64,000 nucleotides of DNA, from positions 1 through 64,000 of the forward strand of contig CALEKY010000108.1 of assembly GCA_937902995.1 (NCBI GenBank), in the 5' to 3' direction. The DNA is from an uncultured Sinobacteraceae bacterium (GTDB lineage: Bacteria; Pseudomonadota; Gammaproteobacteria; Steroidobacterales; Steroidobacteraceae). The notes below the pieces were generated by a model. It saw only the letters and a program-made list of their open reading frames with translations, was not told the origin of the DNA and did not search any database. Shown here in pieces: positions 49,621 through 58,551 of the stretch. How positions within the stretch are numbered: the stretch's first letter is position 1; each line of letters starts with the position of its first letter. The translations under genes were made by a program, and so were the position numbers.

Positions 49621-50496
49621 ATGTCGCTTGCCTGGCTGCAAATTCATTTCTGTGTCCTGCTCTGGGGCTTCACCGCGATTCTCGGCAAGCTGATCACGCT
49701 ACCGGCGTTGGCCATCGTTTGGTGGCGGACGCTCCTCGTCAGTGCCGCGCTCGTGATGGTAGGTCGATTCTGGCGCGCCGTCGTGAGGATGCCGCGCCGG
49801 TTGATCGGCATCTATGCAGGTATCGGCATCGTCGTCGCGCTGCATTGGGTGACGTTCTATGGATCGATCAAGTCGGCGAACGCCTCGGTCGCGGCGACGT
49901 GCATGGCGCTCATTCCCATCATGATCGCCTTCGTCGAGCCCTTCATTGCCAAGCGGCGTTTCGACGTACGCGAGCTCATGTTCGGGCTCGCGGTGGTTCC
50001 GGGTGTTGCGTTCGTGGTCGGCGGCACGCCGACCGAAATGCGTCTCGGAATTGCCATCGGTGCGCTCTCTGCGCTGCTCGCCGCGGTCTTCGCCTGCCTG
50101 AACAAGCGTTTCGTCGAGCGCGCCGATGCACTGGCAATCACCGGCATCGAAATGGCTTCGGGCGCCGCACTCATGACGGCGGTCGTGCTCGCAATGCCCG
50201 ATTTCGAGATCGCCTGGCCGCGCGGAAACGATGCCGTCTATCTGCTCGTCCTTGCGCTCGGCTGCACGTTGCTGCCGTTCGCGCTTTCGTTGGTCGCGCT
50301 GCGCAAGCTCTCTACTTTCTCCACTGCGCTCGCGGTGAACATGGAACCCGTTTACGCGATCCTGCTGGCCATCGTGCTGCTCGGCGAACAGCGCGAGCTC
50401 GAACCGCATTTCTATATCGGTGTCGCGATCATTCTGGGGGTCGTGTTCGGCCATCCTTGGCTGCAACGCGCCAAGCCGGCCGACTCGGCGGCTTGA
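49621..50496 (+). CDS. EamA/DMT-family transporter
   Basis: 291 residues, ten predicted helices in two EamA repeats (about 5-140 and 150-285), the drug/metabolite transporter superfamily. WVTFYGSIKSANASVAATCMA and ALRKLSTFSTALAVNMEPVYAIL are family blocks. Substrate unknown (amino acids or metabolites are typical). ATG 49621; an upstream ATG at 49582 would add a non-family tail. Convergent with a second DMT gene. Confidence 0.88.
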   Translation: MSLAWLQIHFCVLLWGFTAILGKLITLPALAIVWWRTLLVSAALVMVGRFWRAVVRMPRRLIGIYAGIGIVVALHWVTFYGSIKSANASVAATCMALIPIMIAFVEPFIAKRRFDVRELMFGLAVVPGVAFVVGGTPTEMRLGIAIGALSALLAAVFACLNKRFVERADALAITGIEMASGAALMTAVVLAMPDFEIAWPRGNDAVYLLVLALGCTLLPFALSLVALRKLSTFSTALAVNMEPVYAILLAIVLLGEQRELEPHFYIGVAIILGVVFGHPWLQRAKPADSAA

Positions 50497-50533
50497 ACTC
50501 GCCCCTCATCGCTCGATCGGCGGATCGGCTGTC

Positions 50534-51454
50534 TTATTCGACGCGCTCCGGCGTCGTCTTCGGCACGCCGAGGCGGCTCTCACGTACGGTGATGTACAGC
50601 GTGGAAGCAATGATGATGCCCGCACCGAGCAGCGTAAGAGAATTCGGGATCTCGCTGAACCAGAAATAGCCGAGCACGATCGCGAACACGAGGCGTGTGT
50701 AGTCGAGCGGTGCCATGACCATCGCGTCGCCTTCGGACATGCCCTTGATGTAGCACGCTTGCGTAATCGTGCCGAGCACGCCCATGACGGCCAACAGCAA
50801 CAAGTCGGGAAGCGTCGGCCAGCGCCAGACGAACAGGGCCGGGGGAATCGACAGCACCAAACCGAGCAGCGCCGACCAGGACATCAATGTGAGCGTCGTG
50901 TGATCGCGCGTCATGAACTTCATGCTCGTGACGGTCAACGCAAGCAGGAAAGCCGAGGCAAGCGCTGCAAGCGCAGGCAAGCCCGAATAGGCGCCTTCGG
51001 CAACGGTTGGCTGCAACATGAGCACGGCGCCGAGGAAGCCGATCGTCGTGGCGGCGATGCGCCGCGGTCCGACGCGCTCTTTGAGAATGAGCGCGGCAAG
51101 CGGTACCACCCACAGCGTGCGCGTGAACGACATCGCATTTGCGTCGGCCAGCGGCATGTACTGGTACGAATAGAACGAAAGGATCATGCCCACGGTGCCT
51201 GCCAGCGCGCGAAAGATGAGCACTCCCGGACGTGTCGTGCGAAATGCGCCGCGCGGATCGGCGAGAATGATCGGCACCATCACGAGCATGCCCGCGAGCT
51301 GCCGATAGAACGTCTGCAGGGCCGCTGGATAATCGGCGCCGAGCAGCTTGATGAGCGTCGTCATCACCGTGAAGGCGATTGCAGACGCAAGCATCCATAG
51401 CGCGCCCCGGGCATTACGAGGCAAGCGCTCGTAGGCGTGTCTCAGTGCGGTCAC
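50534..51454 (-). CDS. EamA/DMT-family transporter
   Basis: 306 residues, second DMT exporter, only distantly similar to its convergent neighbour. Two EamA repeats (about 15-150 and 160-295). LRALAGTVGMILSFYSYQYM-like RALAGTVGMILSFYS and MPLADANAMSFTRTLWVV are typical of the RhaT/RarD-like branch. Substrate unknown. Confidence 0.88.
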   Translation of the reverse strand: MTALRHAYERLPRNARGALWMLASAIAFTVMTTLIKLLGADYPAALQTFYRQLAGMLVMVPIILADPRGAFRTTRPGVLIFRALAGTVGMILSFYSYQYMPLADANAMSFTRTLWVVPLAALILKERVGPRRIAATTIGFLGAVLMLQPTVAEGAYSGLPALAALASAFLLALTVTSMKFMTRDHTTLTLMSWSALLGLVLSIPPALFVWRWPTLPDLLLLAVMGVLGTITQACYIKGMSEGDAMVMAPLDYTRLVFAIVLGYFWFSEIPNSLTLLGAGIIIASTLYITVRESRLGVPKTTPERVE

Positions 51455-51524
51455 TCGTCCAGTATCGTGCGCTTCGGTTGGCGTGAAGTACGCGGATTGT
51501 AACCGGTGGCAGCGACGGCCGGTG

Positions 51525-51656
51525 TCAAATCAATCCGAGAATGCCGATCAGGATCAGATAGACCGCGACGATGTAGTTGAGCAGCCTCGGCATGATCAGA
51601 ATCAAAATGCCGGCGACCAGGGAGATCACAGGTGCAAGGCTGAGGTGAATGCTCAT
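51525..51656 (-). CDS. DUF3096 small membrane protein
   Basis: 43 residues forming two hydrophobic segments (SLAPVISLVAGILILIMPRL and YIVAVYLILIGILGLI) joined by a short polar turn, the DUF3096 pattern. ATG 51656 is preferred to the longer frame from 51719, which reads into the esterase stop. Function unknown. Confidence 0.75.
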   Translation of the reverse strand: MSIHLSLAPVISLVAGILILIMPRLLNYIVAVYLILIGILGLI

Positions 51657-51715
51657 GTCGCGTCCCATCGTGTGCGTGCCCATGCGCTGACGCACTGAGA
51701 GAGGACGCGGTTCCG

Positions 51716-52396
51716 TCAACCCAAGCGGGCCTGCAGCCAGCGGGAAATCAAGTTGATTTCATCGAGGCTGACCGAGTGTTCCATCGGGTAGGTATGCCAT
51801 TCGACGCGGTAGCCGAGCTGCGTCAAGAAATCGCGGGACAGGGCGCCCATCTGTACGGGCACGATGCCGTCTTGAGTACCGTGGCACATGAGGATGGGGA
51901 TCGAGCGATTTGCTGCGCTTGCCTCGTTCGGCAACGCCGCGTGCAACGGCAAGTACGTCGAGAGGGCGATGACGCCCGCAAGCGGCTCCTCGTAACGCAA
52001 AGCCGTGTGCAGCACGATCGCGCCGCCTTGCGAGAATCCCGCGATCACGATGCGCGTCAGGGCGATTCCCCGTGCATTTTGTTCTGCAATGTAGTCGCGT
52101 ACGGTGCTCTCGGATTCGCGGATACCGTTGGCATCCTCGCGCGCCGCGACATCGAATCCTTTGATGTCGTACCAGGCTCGCATCACGAAGCCGTTGTTGA
52201 TCGTCACTGGCCGCATCGGCGCATGAGGAAAAACGAACCGGATCGCGAGCGTTTCGGGAAGCCGCAACTCCTCGACGATCGGCACGAAGTCGTAGCCGTC
52301 GGCACCCAATCCGTGCAGCCAGATCACCGCCGCATCGGCCGGTGCATCCGGCTCGAGCGTGACGACGGATTCGGTTTCGTGAACGGAATAGGTCAT
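51716..52396 (-). CDS. Carboxylesterase/phospholipase family alpha/beta hydrolase
   Basis: 226 residues, the EstB/acyl-protein-thioesterase-like family. Oxyanion motif WLHGLGADGYDFVP, nucleophile elbow GFSQGGAIVLH, catalytic Asp in HGTQDGIVP and His in PMEHSVSLDEI. Cytoplasmic (no signal). ATG 52396 gives the family N-terminus (MTYSVHETESVVTLEP). 62 bp downstream of the histidine-kinase gene on the same strand. Confidence 0.9.
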   Translation of the reverse strand: MTYSVHETESVVTLEPDAPADAAVIWLHGLGADGYDFVPIVEELRLPETLAIRFVFPHAPMRPVTINNGFVMRAWYDIKGFDVAAREDANGIRESESTVRDYIAEQNARGIALTRIVIAGFSQGGAIVLHTALRYEEPLAGVIALSTYLPLHAALPNEASAANRSIPILMCHGTQDGIVPVQMGALSRDFLTQLGYRVEWHTYPMEHSVSLDEINLISRWLQARLG

Positions 52397-52458
52397 GGGC
52401 GAGCTAGGAAGCGAGCGAGCCGGCACCCTCGCCGATGTGCAGCGCAAATGCAAGGGGC

Positions 52459-54519
52459 TCAGGCCGTCTCGGGATCGGTCGCAAGCATCGCTGCGACGGC
52501 TGCGCTGAGCTCGGCCACGGCGAACGGCTTGCGCAGCACGCACGCTTCGCCGAGAACGCCCGTCAACGCAGCGCTATCGGCGTAGCCGGACGCGACGAGC
52601 ACGCGCAATTCCGGTTGGATGCGGCGAGCTTCGCGTATCAAATCGGCGCCGTTCATTTCCGGCATCGCGAAGTCGGCGATGAGCAAATCGAAACGGGATT
52701 CGCGCAACGCCATCAAGCACGAGCTGGGTGTGGCTACGTCGCTCACGGCATAGCCTTGCATCCGCAGCGCTTGCGCGATGAAACGCCGCACTTGCCGATC
52801 GTCGTCGACGACCAGGATTCGCGCCGTCGATTCGGCCAGAGGTGTCGGGACGGTCGGCGAGGTGTCCGCTTTCTCGTTCGTCGCGATGGCCGTCGGCGGT
52901 GCTGCAGGCAGGATCAGCCGCACCGTCGTACCTTTATTGGGTGCGCTGTCGATCAGCACGAGGCCGCCGGATTCGCGCACGATGCCGTAGACCTGCGAGA
53001 GTCCCAGTCCCGTGCCTTGGCCGACCGGCTTGGTCGTGAAGAACGGTTCCATCGCACGCATGCGAACGCTTTCCGGCATGCCGATGCCCGTGTCCTTCAC
53101 CGCGATTTCCACGTACGGCCGCTTCGGCAAACCGCGCACGTCGCGATTCTGAGCCGGTCGCACCTCGATCTCGATGGAGCCTCCATTGGGCATGGCATCG
53201 CGCGCGTTGACTGCCAGATTGAGCAATGCAAGCTCGAGCTGATTCGCATCGCTCAACACTAAGTCGGCATCAGGGTCGATGCGCTTACGCAATTGGATCG
53301 CCGGACCTACCGACTGTGCCAGCAGATCGCTCATGCCTTGGAGCAGCGCGCTCACCGATACGGGGGCGAGCTGCATTCGCTGATTGCGGGAGAACGCCAG
53401 CAATTGCGACGAGATCTTCGCGCCGCGCCGCGCGGCTTCGAGTGCGTTTTCGGCGAGTCGCTGGAGCCGCTCGTTTCCTGCGGCCCGCGTTCGAATCAAG
53501 TCGAGATTGCCGATGATGGCCGTGAGCAGGTTGTTGAAGTCGTGCGCGATACCGCCTGTGAGCTGGCCGATGGCTTCCATCTTCTGCGACTGCCTCAGCA
53601 TGTCCTCTGCACGCCGTCGTTCCGCCATGTCGCGCAGCACGAGCACGGCGAGCAGCACGGCGAGCGCTGCACCACCCAATCCTGCCGCAGTTGCCACGAC
53701 GAACGACCACGATATCGGCGCATCGACAACCGACGAGTCGATGGCGATGTGCGTCGACCAGCCTGACCAGTCGGACGTGTGATAAGCAGAGTGTGCGGAG
53801 ACACCCTCGTAGGTCCGATAGCGATAGAACCCTTCCGGCGCAGTTTCGATCGCCTTTTTCATGTAATTGGTGACTGGAGCCCCGATGAGTCGCTGCGGAT
53901 CGAGCGAGCGCGCGACGAACACGCCGTTGGCATCGACGAGCGCAACAATGGCCGGGCGGCCTCCTGGTTGATATCGAGCGATCAGCTCTTGGAAGACGTC
54001 CGGCCGGACGGCTGCCGCCAGCACATAGCCGCTGCCGTCCTCCGAACGGATCGGCGTATAGATCCAGGCGAGCGGCTCCGGAAAGGTACTGACGTTGCCG
54101 ACCAGCGGCTGACCGTTTGCTTGTAATTTTTGCAGGCTACCGGAGTCCATGCCCGGAATGCCCGGCGCACCCCATGGGTACCGAATATCGAATACGGCTG
54201 CGCCAGTCTGTGCATCGTAGACGGCGACCGTCGACCAGTGCGGGATGTTTTCGATGACGCGTTCCAGGCGTTCGTAGAACGCTTCCCATTGACGCGTCCA
54301 AGCCAACGTCGAGCCCGTGAGTATCGTCAGCGTTTGGGCATCGCTGCGCAGGCGGGCGTCGATCAGCGAGGAGATGAATTGTGCGCGCTCGAGCGATTCC
54401 TCTTCGATGCGGCGGCTTTCTTCGCGCAACACTACATAGGCGCCGACCGCCGCAAACAAGAACGTCGGCAGGCTTGCCGCCACGCCGAGTGCAATCAGCG
54501 AGCGTCGAAAGAATCTCAT
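52459..54519 (-). CDS. Hybrid sensor histidine kinase
   Basis: 686 residues. Membrane helix at about 8-30, a periplasmic dCache-like sensor (about 31-270), a second helix (about 273-297), HisKA with H-box GGIAHDFNNLL, HATPase (NLAVNARDAM N-box, DTGIGM G1, GTGLGLSQVYG G2), then a C-terminal receiver domain with DLLIADFAMPEMNG and the Lys in LRKPFAV. The kinase is of the HWE/orthodox hybrid class that signals through its own receiver. No cognate DNA-binding regulator is adjacent. Confidence 0.92.
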   Translation of the reverse strand: MRFFRRSLIALGVAASLPTFLFAAVGAYVVLREESRRIEEESLERAQFISSLIDARLRSDAQTLTILTGSTLAWTRQWEAFYERLERVIENIPHWSTVAVYDAQTGAAVFDIRYPWGAPGIPGMDSGSLQKLQANGQPLVGNVSTFPEPLAWIYTPIRSEDGSGYVLAAAVRPDVFQELIARYQPGGRPAIVALVDANGVFVARSLDPQRLIGAPVTNYMKKAIETAPEGFYRYRTYEGVSAHSAYHTSDWSGWSTHIAIDSSVVDAPISWSFVVATAAGLGGAALAVLLAVLVLRDMAERRRAEDMLRQSQKMEAIGQLTGGIAHDFNNLLTAIIGNLDLIRTRAAGNERLQRLAENALEAARRGAKISSQLLAFSRNQRMQLAPVSVSALLQGMSDLLAQSVGPAIQLRKRIDPDADLVLSDANQLELALLNLAVNARDAMPNGGSIEIEVRPAQNRDVRGLPKRPYVEIAVKDTGIGMPESVRMRAMEPFFTTKPVGQGTGLGLSQVYGIVRESGGLVLIDSAPNKGTTVRLILPAAPPTAIATNEKADTSPTVPTPLAESTARILVVDDDRQVRRFIAQALRMQGYAVSDVATPSSCLMALRESRFDLLIADFAMPEMNGADLIREARRIQPELRVLVASGYADSAALTGVLGEACVLRKPFAVAELSAAVAAMLATDPETA

Positions 54520-54610
54520 CCGTGCACGATCCTGACGGCTGATGAGTCGGGGATGCTCGCACTTAAAGCGTGCGATGCCAACAGGGAGAGGCGGTTGTCA
54601 GTTCAGAACG

Positions 54611-54817
54611 GCGCTGGGCTCTGGGCGCTGGGCACTGGGCGAGTCTGTCAATGACGGCTACAAAGCTGCAACGTCGCTGTTCAAGAGGGCGGAAAAGTGA
54701 AGTCGTGAACCGACGCCGTGAGAAATGAAGCATGAGCGCGTCTGGTGATGCATGGCAAATATCGTGTCGAGACTCCACGCCACGACGAGCAAGCTCATTC
54801 TTGCCAGAGCCCAGCGC
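54611..54817. repeat. Inverted pair of 7-bp arrays between kinase and DUF5658 genes
   Basis: Left arm 54611-54638 (gcgctgg, gctctgg, gcgctgg, gcactgg) and right arm 54804-54817 (ccagagc, ccagcgc). 54610-54624 and 54804-54818 form a perfect 15-bp inverted repeat. The 165-bp centre is not repetitive. The remainder of the 303-bp gap (54520-54822) holds no gene. Confidence 0.78.
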
Positions 54818-54822
54818 CCCGC

Positions 54823-55281
54823 TCAGTCCGGCAAGCTCTCGAGCAGCCTGAGCTCGTAGACGATGAGTACGACGTAGCCGAGCAGAATCGCCACCAGCAG
54901 CGCCTCGCCGGGGATCGTGCGAAACAGCTTCATGCGGCTGCAGGCTGCGAGCACCATTGCACCGATGCTCGTCAGTCCCAGTTTGATGGCGGCGAACCAG
55001 CCGAGCGAGTGCGGCACGAACAGCGCCATGAAGGGATTGGCTTCCTGCGCGCCGAGCGACAAGAGCAATACCGTGAGAACGCCGTCGCACGCGCACAGAA
55101 CGAGAATGCCGAAGACCCACGCGAAGACGCGCGGCGAATGCCAATCGACGATCGGGTAGTAGACATCGGTTGCGCGACGACCGCCGCGTCGGCGCGGATT
55201 GAGCGCGCCATACCAGAACGCGCGGAACGACTTACGTCGTCGGTCGACGCCGGATCGCCTTTCGATCGGAACAGCGTTCAT
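54823..55281 (-). CDS. DUF5658 family membrane protein
   Basis: 152 residues with a basic N-terminal tail (ERRSGVDRRRKSFRAF) and four predicted helices, including VFAWVFGILVLCACDGVLTVLLL and an ANPFM motif typical of DUF5658. Function unknown. ATG 55281; a GTG at 55290 is in frame. Confidence 0.78.
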   Translation of the reverse strand: MNAVPIERRSGVDRRRKSFRAFWYGALNPRRRGGRRATDVYYPIVDWHSPRVFAWVFGILVLCACDGVLTVLLLSLGAQEANPFMALFVPHSLGWFAAIKLGLTSIGAMVLAACSRMKLFRTIPGEALLVAILLGYVVLIVYELRLLESLPD

Positions 55282-55492
55282 GCAGCGCACTATGCACGAT
55301 CGCGAGCGAGCGGTGCGTGCAAGTTAACCGAAGTTATTTCGATCGAAGCGGCGGATGGGGACCAAAGTTCTATTGCGCCTCGCCGGCGTCGGCGCAAGTC
55401 CGTCGGAAACACTCCGGGCGCCGGCATCCATTCCGGCGCACGGGCTCGAGCTCGGGGGAGAAGTCGAGCATCCCGGAGTGAGAACGCGATCC

Positions 55493-55828
55493 TCAATGCG
55501 CCGCAGCGAACAGCGGAATTGCGGACGAAGGACGACCGTTGACTGCAATCACGTTGCCCTTCGTGTCGACGTCGCAAACGATGCGCGCGAGCTGTTTGCC
55601 GCTCTCGCGCCCGGTCGCCGTCACGACGACTTGGGTGCGACCCGACAACGCCAGCGGCCGAGGCATCGAGTGTGAAGATTTCTGTACGGTGACTTCGCGA
55701 TTCTTTGCGAGATCCGATGCGAGAAAGGTTTGGATGCACGCGTCGACCGCGTCGTTCGTGCCGGTATGGGCGGCGGCAGGTGCGGTGACTGCAGGTAACA
55801 ACAATGCAAGTGCGAGTCGGCGATACAT
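55493..55828 (-). CDS. Hypothetical secreted protein
   Basis: 111 residues, not recognised. Signal peptide RRLALALLLPAVTAPAAAHTG, cleavage after AAA-H. The mature part has one predicted disulfide pair (ACIQTF and IVCDVD). GGAGAG precedes the ATG on the minus strand. Confidence 0.6.
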   Translation of the reverse strand: MYRRLALALLLPAVTAPAAAHTGTNDAVDACIQTFLASDLAKNREVTVQKSSHSMPRPLALSGRTQVVVTATGRESGKQLARIVCDVDTKGNVIAVNGRPSSAIPLFAAAH

Positions 55829-56046
55829 GGTCTGGCTCTCCAAATGGGCCGGGTGGGGGCGCCCGGATGAGCACACTCTGCGAGCCCTCTTGCGTTGCGG
55901 CAAACGAGAAGATTTCGTGCTTGCCTCAACCGAATTCATGCGAGCCGACATGAAGCGGTCATAGTGTCGTGGCTGCACTCTAATGACGCTGCGAGCAGCG
56001 AACCACGCTTCATTTCGATACAGCTCAAGCGTTGCGTCTCAAACAT

Positions 56047-56946
56047 TCATGCAGCCAGCGCCGAGCTTCGCTCGCCGAATTCGGCGAGCAGCCATTGCAT
56101 CAATGCGCGGACGTCGCTGCGTTCCGCATCGTCGGGCCGAACGAGAAGAAAATAGCTCTCGCCGGTCGCAAGCTCTGTCTCGAACAGTCTGACGAGCGTA
56201 CCCTGCTGAAAACGTTCGGTGCCGAGGCGCGAGGAAACGAGAGCAACGCCCACACCGTGCTCGGCGGCTTGCGCTGCGGCCGACATCGTGTCGAACCGAA
56301 CGACGTTCCTCGGTCGCAGCTCGACACCCAACACTTCGGCCCACCGATCCCACCCGTCGAGCCGTGCTTCATGAATGATCAGCGTGTGGCGCTGCAGATC
56401 CGCAACGGTCGAGATCGGATTGCGAGCGAGCAGCAGCGGCGAGCAGACAGGCACGAAAGACTGAGAAAATAGCTTGTGGCAAATCAGTCCGTCGTCCGGC
56501 GCGGCATTCACGACGATGGACACGTCGGCATCCGGCGGATGCGATTCGAGCGCCTGCACGGTATTGACGTGAATGTCGGTGTCGGGCTGCGACTGCAGCA
56601 GCGCGCCGAGTTTCGGCAGCAGCATCTCGGTCGCGAAGAACGGCGTGACGTGCAGCCTGACCACGTTGCGTGCATAACGCATGCGCAACTGCTCTGTGAC
56701 CGTCTCGAGCCGCGCGAACAACGAGTTCAATTGCTGCAAGTATCTCCGTCCCGCCTCGGTGAGCGCCAAAGAATGCGCACCGCGTTCGAACAGCACGACG
56801 CCGAGTTGTTCTTCGAGCGTCTTGATCTGATGACTCACCGCAGAAGGCGTGATGAACAGCTCTTCCGCGGCCGCTTTGAAGCTGAGCCGCGTGGCTGCGA
56901 CCTGGAACGTCTTGAGGAACTTGAGGGAAGGCAATCGCATAGGCAT
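56047..56946 (-). CDS. LysR-family transcriptional regulator (GcvA-like)
   Basis: About 299 residues: N-terminal winged helix (LKTFQVAATRLSFKAAAEELFITPSAVSHQIKTLE split over residues 9-45; note FITPSAVSHQIK) and a C-terminal substrate-binding domain, in the GcvA/AmpR-like branch. ATG 56946 gives MPMRLPSLKF, the family start. It is not divergent from a gene; the encapsulin operon lies upstream on the same strand, so regulation of encapsulin is possible but unproved. Confidence 0.88.
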   Translation of the reverse strand: MPMRLPSLKFLKTFQVAATRLSFKAAAEELFITPSAVSHQIKTLEEQLGVVLFERGAHSLALTEAGRRYLQQLNSLFARLETVTEQLRMRYARNVVRLHVTPFFATEMLLPKLGALLQSQPDTDIHVNTVQALESHPPDADVSIVVNAAPDDGLICHKLFSQSFVPVCSPLLLARNPISTVADLQRHTLIIHEARLDGWDRWAEVLGVELRPRNVVRFDTMSAAAQAAEHGVGVALVSSRLGTERFQQGTLVRLFETELATGESYFLLVRPDDAERSDVRALMQWLLAEFGERSSALAA

Positions 56947-57118
56947 GACCGATACCGGGCGCGCAGCGCCGCATGGAGCGGTCACTTCAGACGAGCAAAA
57001 GGCATGCCGAGCGCTTGTCCGACGTTGGTGCAAGCGTCGTATCGCGCGCACTGATCGTGCGCGCGAGCTCAGCAACTCGCGGGTGATATTCGACGAATGT
57101 GCGCGATGCGCTGCGAGC

Positions 57119-57940
57119 TCAGGCCGCTTGTGCGGCCGTTGCGTATACGAGCGGTACTGCCGCTTCGGGCGCCAGCACCCGGAACGTAAACGTCTCTTGG
57201 ATGTACAGCAGCACTGACGTGCTGGTGTGATCCAGATAGCCGATCGAGAAGTCCTGACCGACCGTCAGCTCGAAATCGCCGCCGCGCAGACTCATGACAA
57301 CGGCGCCGTCCGCAGCCGGCGCCCAGACGATGGGCCCGTCGAGCAGTTGGCGCACGTGATCGATGATGGGATACCCGCGATCGGTGCTGCGCGTCAGTCC
57401 GGTGTAGCAGCGCGGTCCGAGCGCGATACCGTAGGGGCCGCCCACACCCTGGCTGCGCAGCCGATGCGTTGCTTCGGCAACGACATCGGGATAGCGCTCG
57501 AATTGATCCGGAATCGTCAGTCCGTAAGTGCGCGCCGCGGGGAAGATGCCTTCGATGTGGCCCGCGCCGTATCCTTGAAAGATGGCGCGATCTTCGGCGA
57601 TTGCAGCCAGTCGGGCGGCATTCCTTACAGGAGCCAGGTCGGCATCCGCGGCGCCTCGCCCGATCGCTTCCAACTCCGCGCGCGAGACTTCGAACGGAAT
57701 CCGGATCTCGACCAGCGGCTGCACATGACGAACGCGCGCCGTCACGCCTTCCTGCAAGGAGGCGCTCAGCACCTCGCTTCGGCCGGTCGGGATGGCAGCG
57801 GTCTGCCAGCCGAGCGGTCCTTTGAAATCCACGAGCCGGCGTGCCGCAAGCAGCACCTCCAGCGTGCGCTTGGCTTCCGCATCGATCTGTTCCCAGGCTT
57901 GCGCGGAGATCGGCGCATGCTCGCGCAGCAGATCGTTCAT
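57119..57940 (-). CDS. Family 1 encapsulin nanocompartment shell protein
   Basis: 273 residues, HK97-fold linocin-M18-like shell protomer that self-assembles into an icosahedral protein cage. Typical start MNDLLREHAPISAQAWEQID, a P-domain/E-loop region and GPYGIALGPRCYTGL near residue 175. Starts 3 bp after the encapsulated ferritin gene; AAGGGG in the end of that gene is its ribosome binding site. Forms an iron-storage nanocompartment with the cargo gene. Confidence 0.93.
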   Translation of the reverse strand: MNDLLREHAPISAQAWEQIDAEAKRTLEVLLAARRLVDFKGPLGWQTAAIPTGRSEVLSASLQEGVTARVRHVQPLVEIRIPFEVSRAELEAIGRGAADADLAPVRNAARLAAIAEDRAIFQGYGAGHIEGIFPAARTYGLTIPDQFERYPDVVAEATHRLRSQGVGGPYGIALGPRCYTGLTRSTDRGYPIIDHVRQLLDGPIVWAPAADGAVVMSLRGGDFELTVGQDFSIGYLDHTSTSVLLYIQETFTFRVLAPEAAVPLVYATAAQAA

Positions 57941-57943
57941 GAG

Positions 57944-58321
57944 CTACCCCTTCTTGTTCTTGAGGCTACCGATTCCCAACGAGCCATCGCCTGCCGAGCC
58001 CGGCGTCGCCCCACCTTCGGCCTCCTCTTCGATTTCGAGGACGTCTTTGTCCGTGAACAAATAGGTGCGCAAGTGCTCGTCGAGCTTGGCATCGTGACGG
58101 CGCAGCCACTCGAGCGTCATCGCGGCGTGCTCTTTCTCTTCGTCGCGATTGTGAGCAAGGATGGCCTTGAGCTCGGGATCGCTGGTCGCATCGACGCGTT
58201 GGTCGTACCAATCGATCGCCTCGAGCTCCTCCATGATGGAAACGATCGCGCGATGACGATCGATGGTTTCGGGTTTGAGCTGTTCGGGACTTTCGTGCAA
58301 ACCGGCGCTGCTGGCAGCCAT
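57944..58321 (-). CDS. Encapsulated ferritin-like protein (EncFtn cargo)
   Basis: 125 residues. The two-helix ferritin half-site residues are all present at the numbering of the characterised family: Glu31, Glu32, Glu34, Trp38, Tyr39, Glu62 and His65 (MEELEAIDWYDQ and EEKEHAAM). The C-terminal tail GDGSLGIGSLKNKKG is the encapsulation peptide that docks to the shell. It oxidises Fe(II) and passes iron into the encapsulin lumen. First gene of the two-gene operon. Confidence 0.94.
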   Translation of the reverse strand: MAASSAGLHESPEQLKPETIDRHRAIVSIMEELEAIDWYDQRVDATSDPELKAILAHNRDEEKEHAAMTLEWLRRHDAKLDEHLRTYLFTDKDVLEIEEEAEGGATPGSAGDGSLGIGSLKNKKG

Positions 58322-58551
58322 ATCTAACCCAGTGGATCGCCTACGGACGTTCTTCTACGCACGAGCGACATTTCTGTTCCGTCGCCCGCACGAGGGCGGG
58401 CTCGTCTCTCGCTGCTGTAACCCAGCTTAACCGAGCCCGGGTCCTTTCGCATCTTGGAAGGGAAAACGGTCCGGCGGAAGCCCTGTCGGCTTGACGCAAT
58501 CTTTGCAAGATCCCGCTTGCCTAGGCCCACGCCATGGCCTATTAGTGAACG

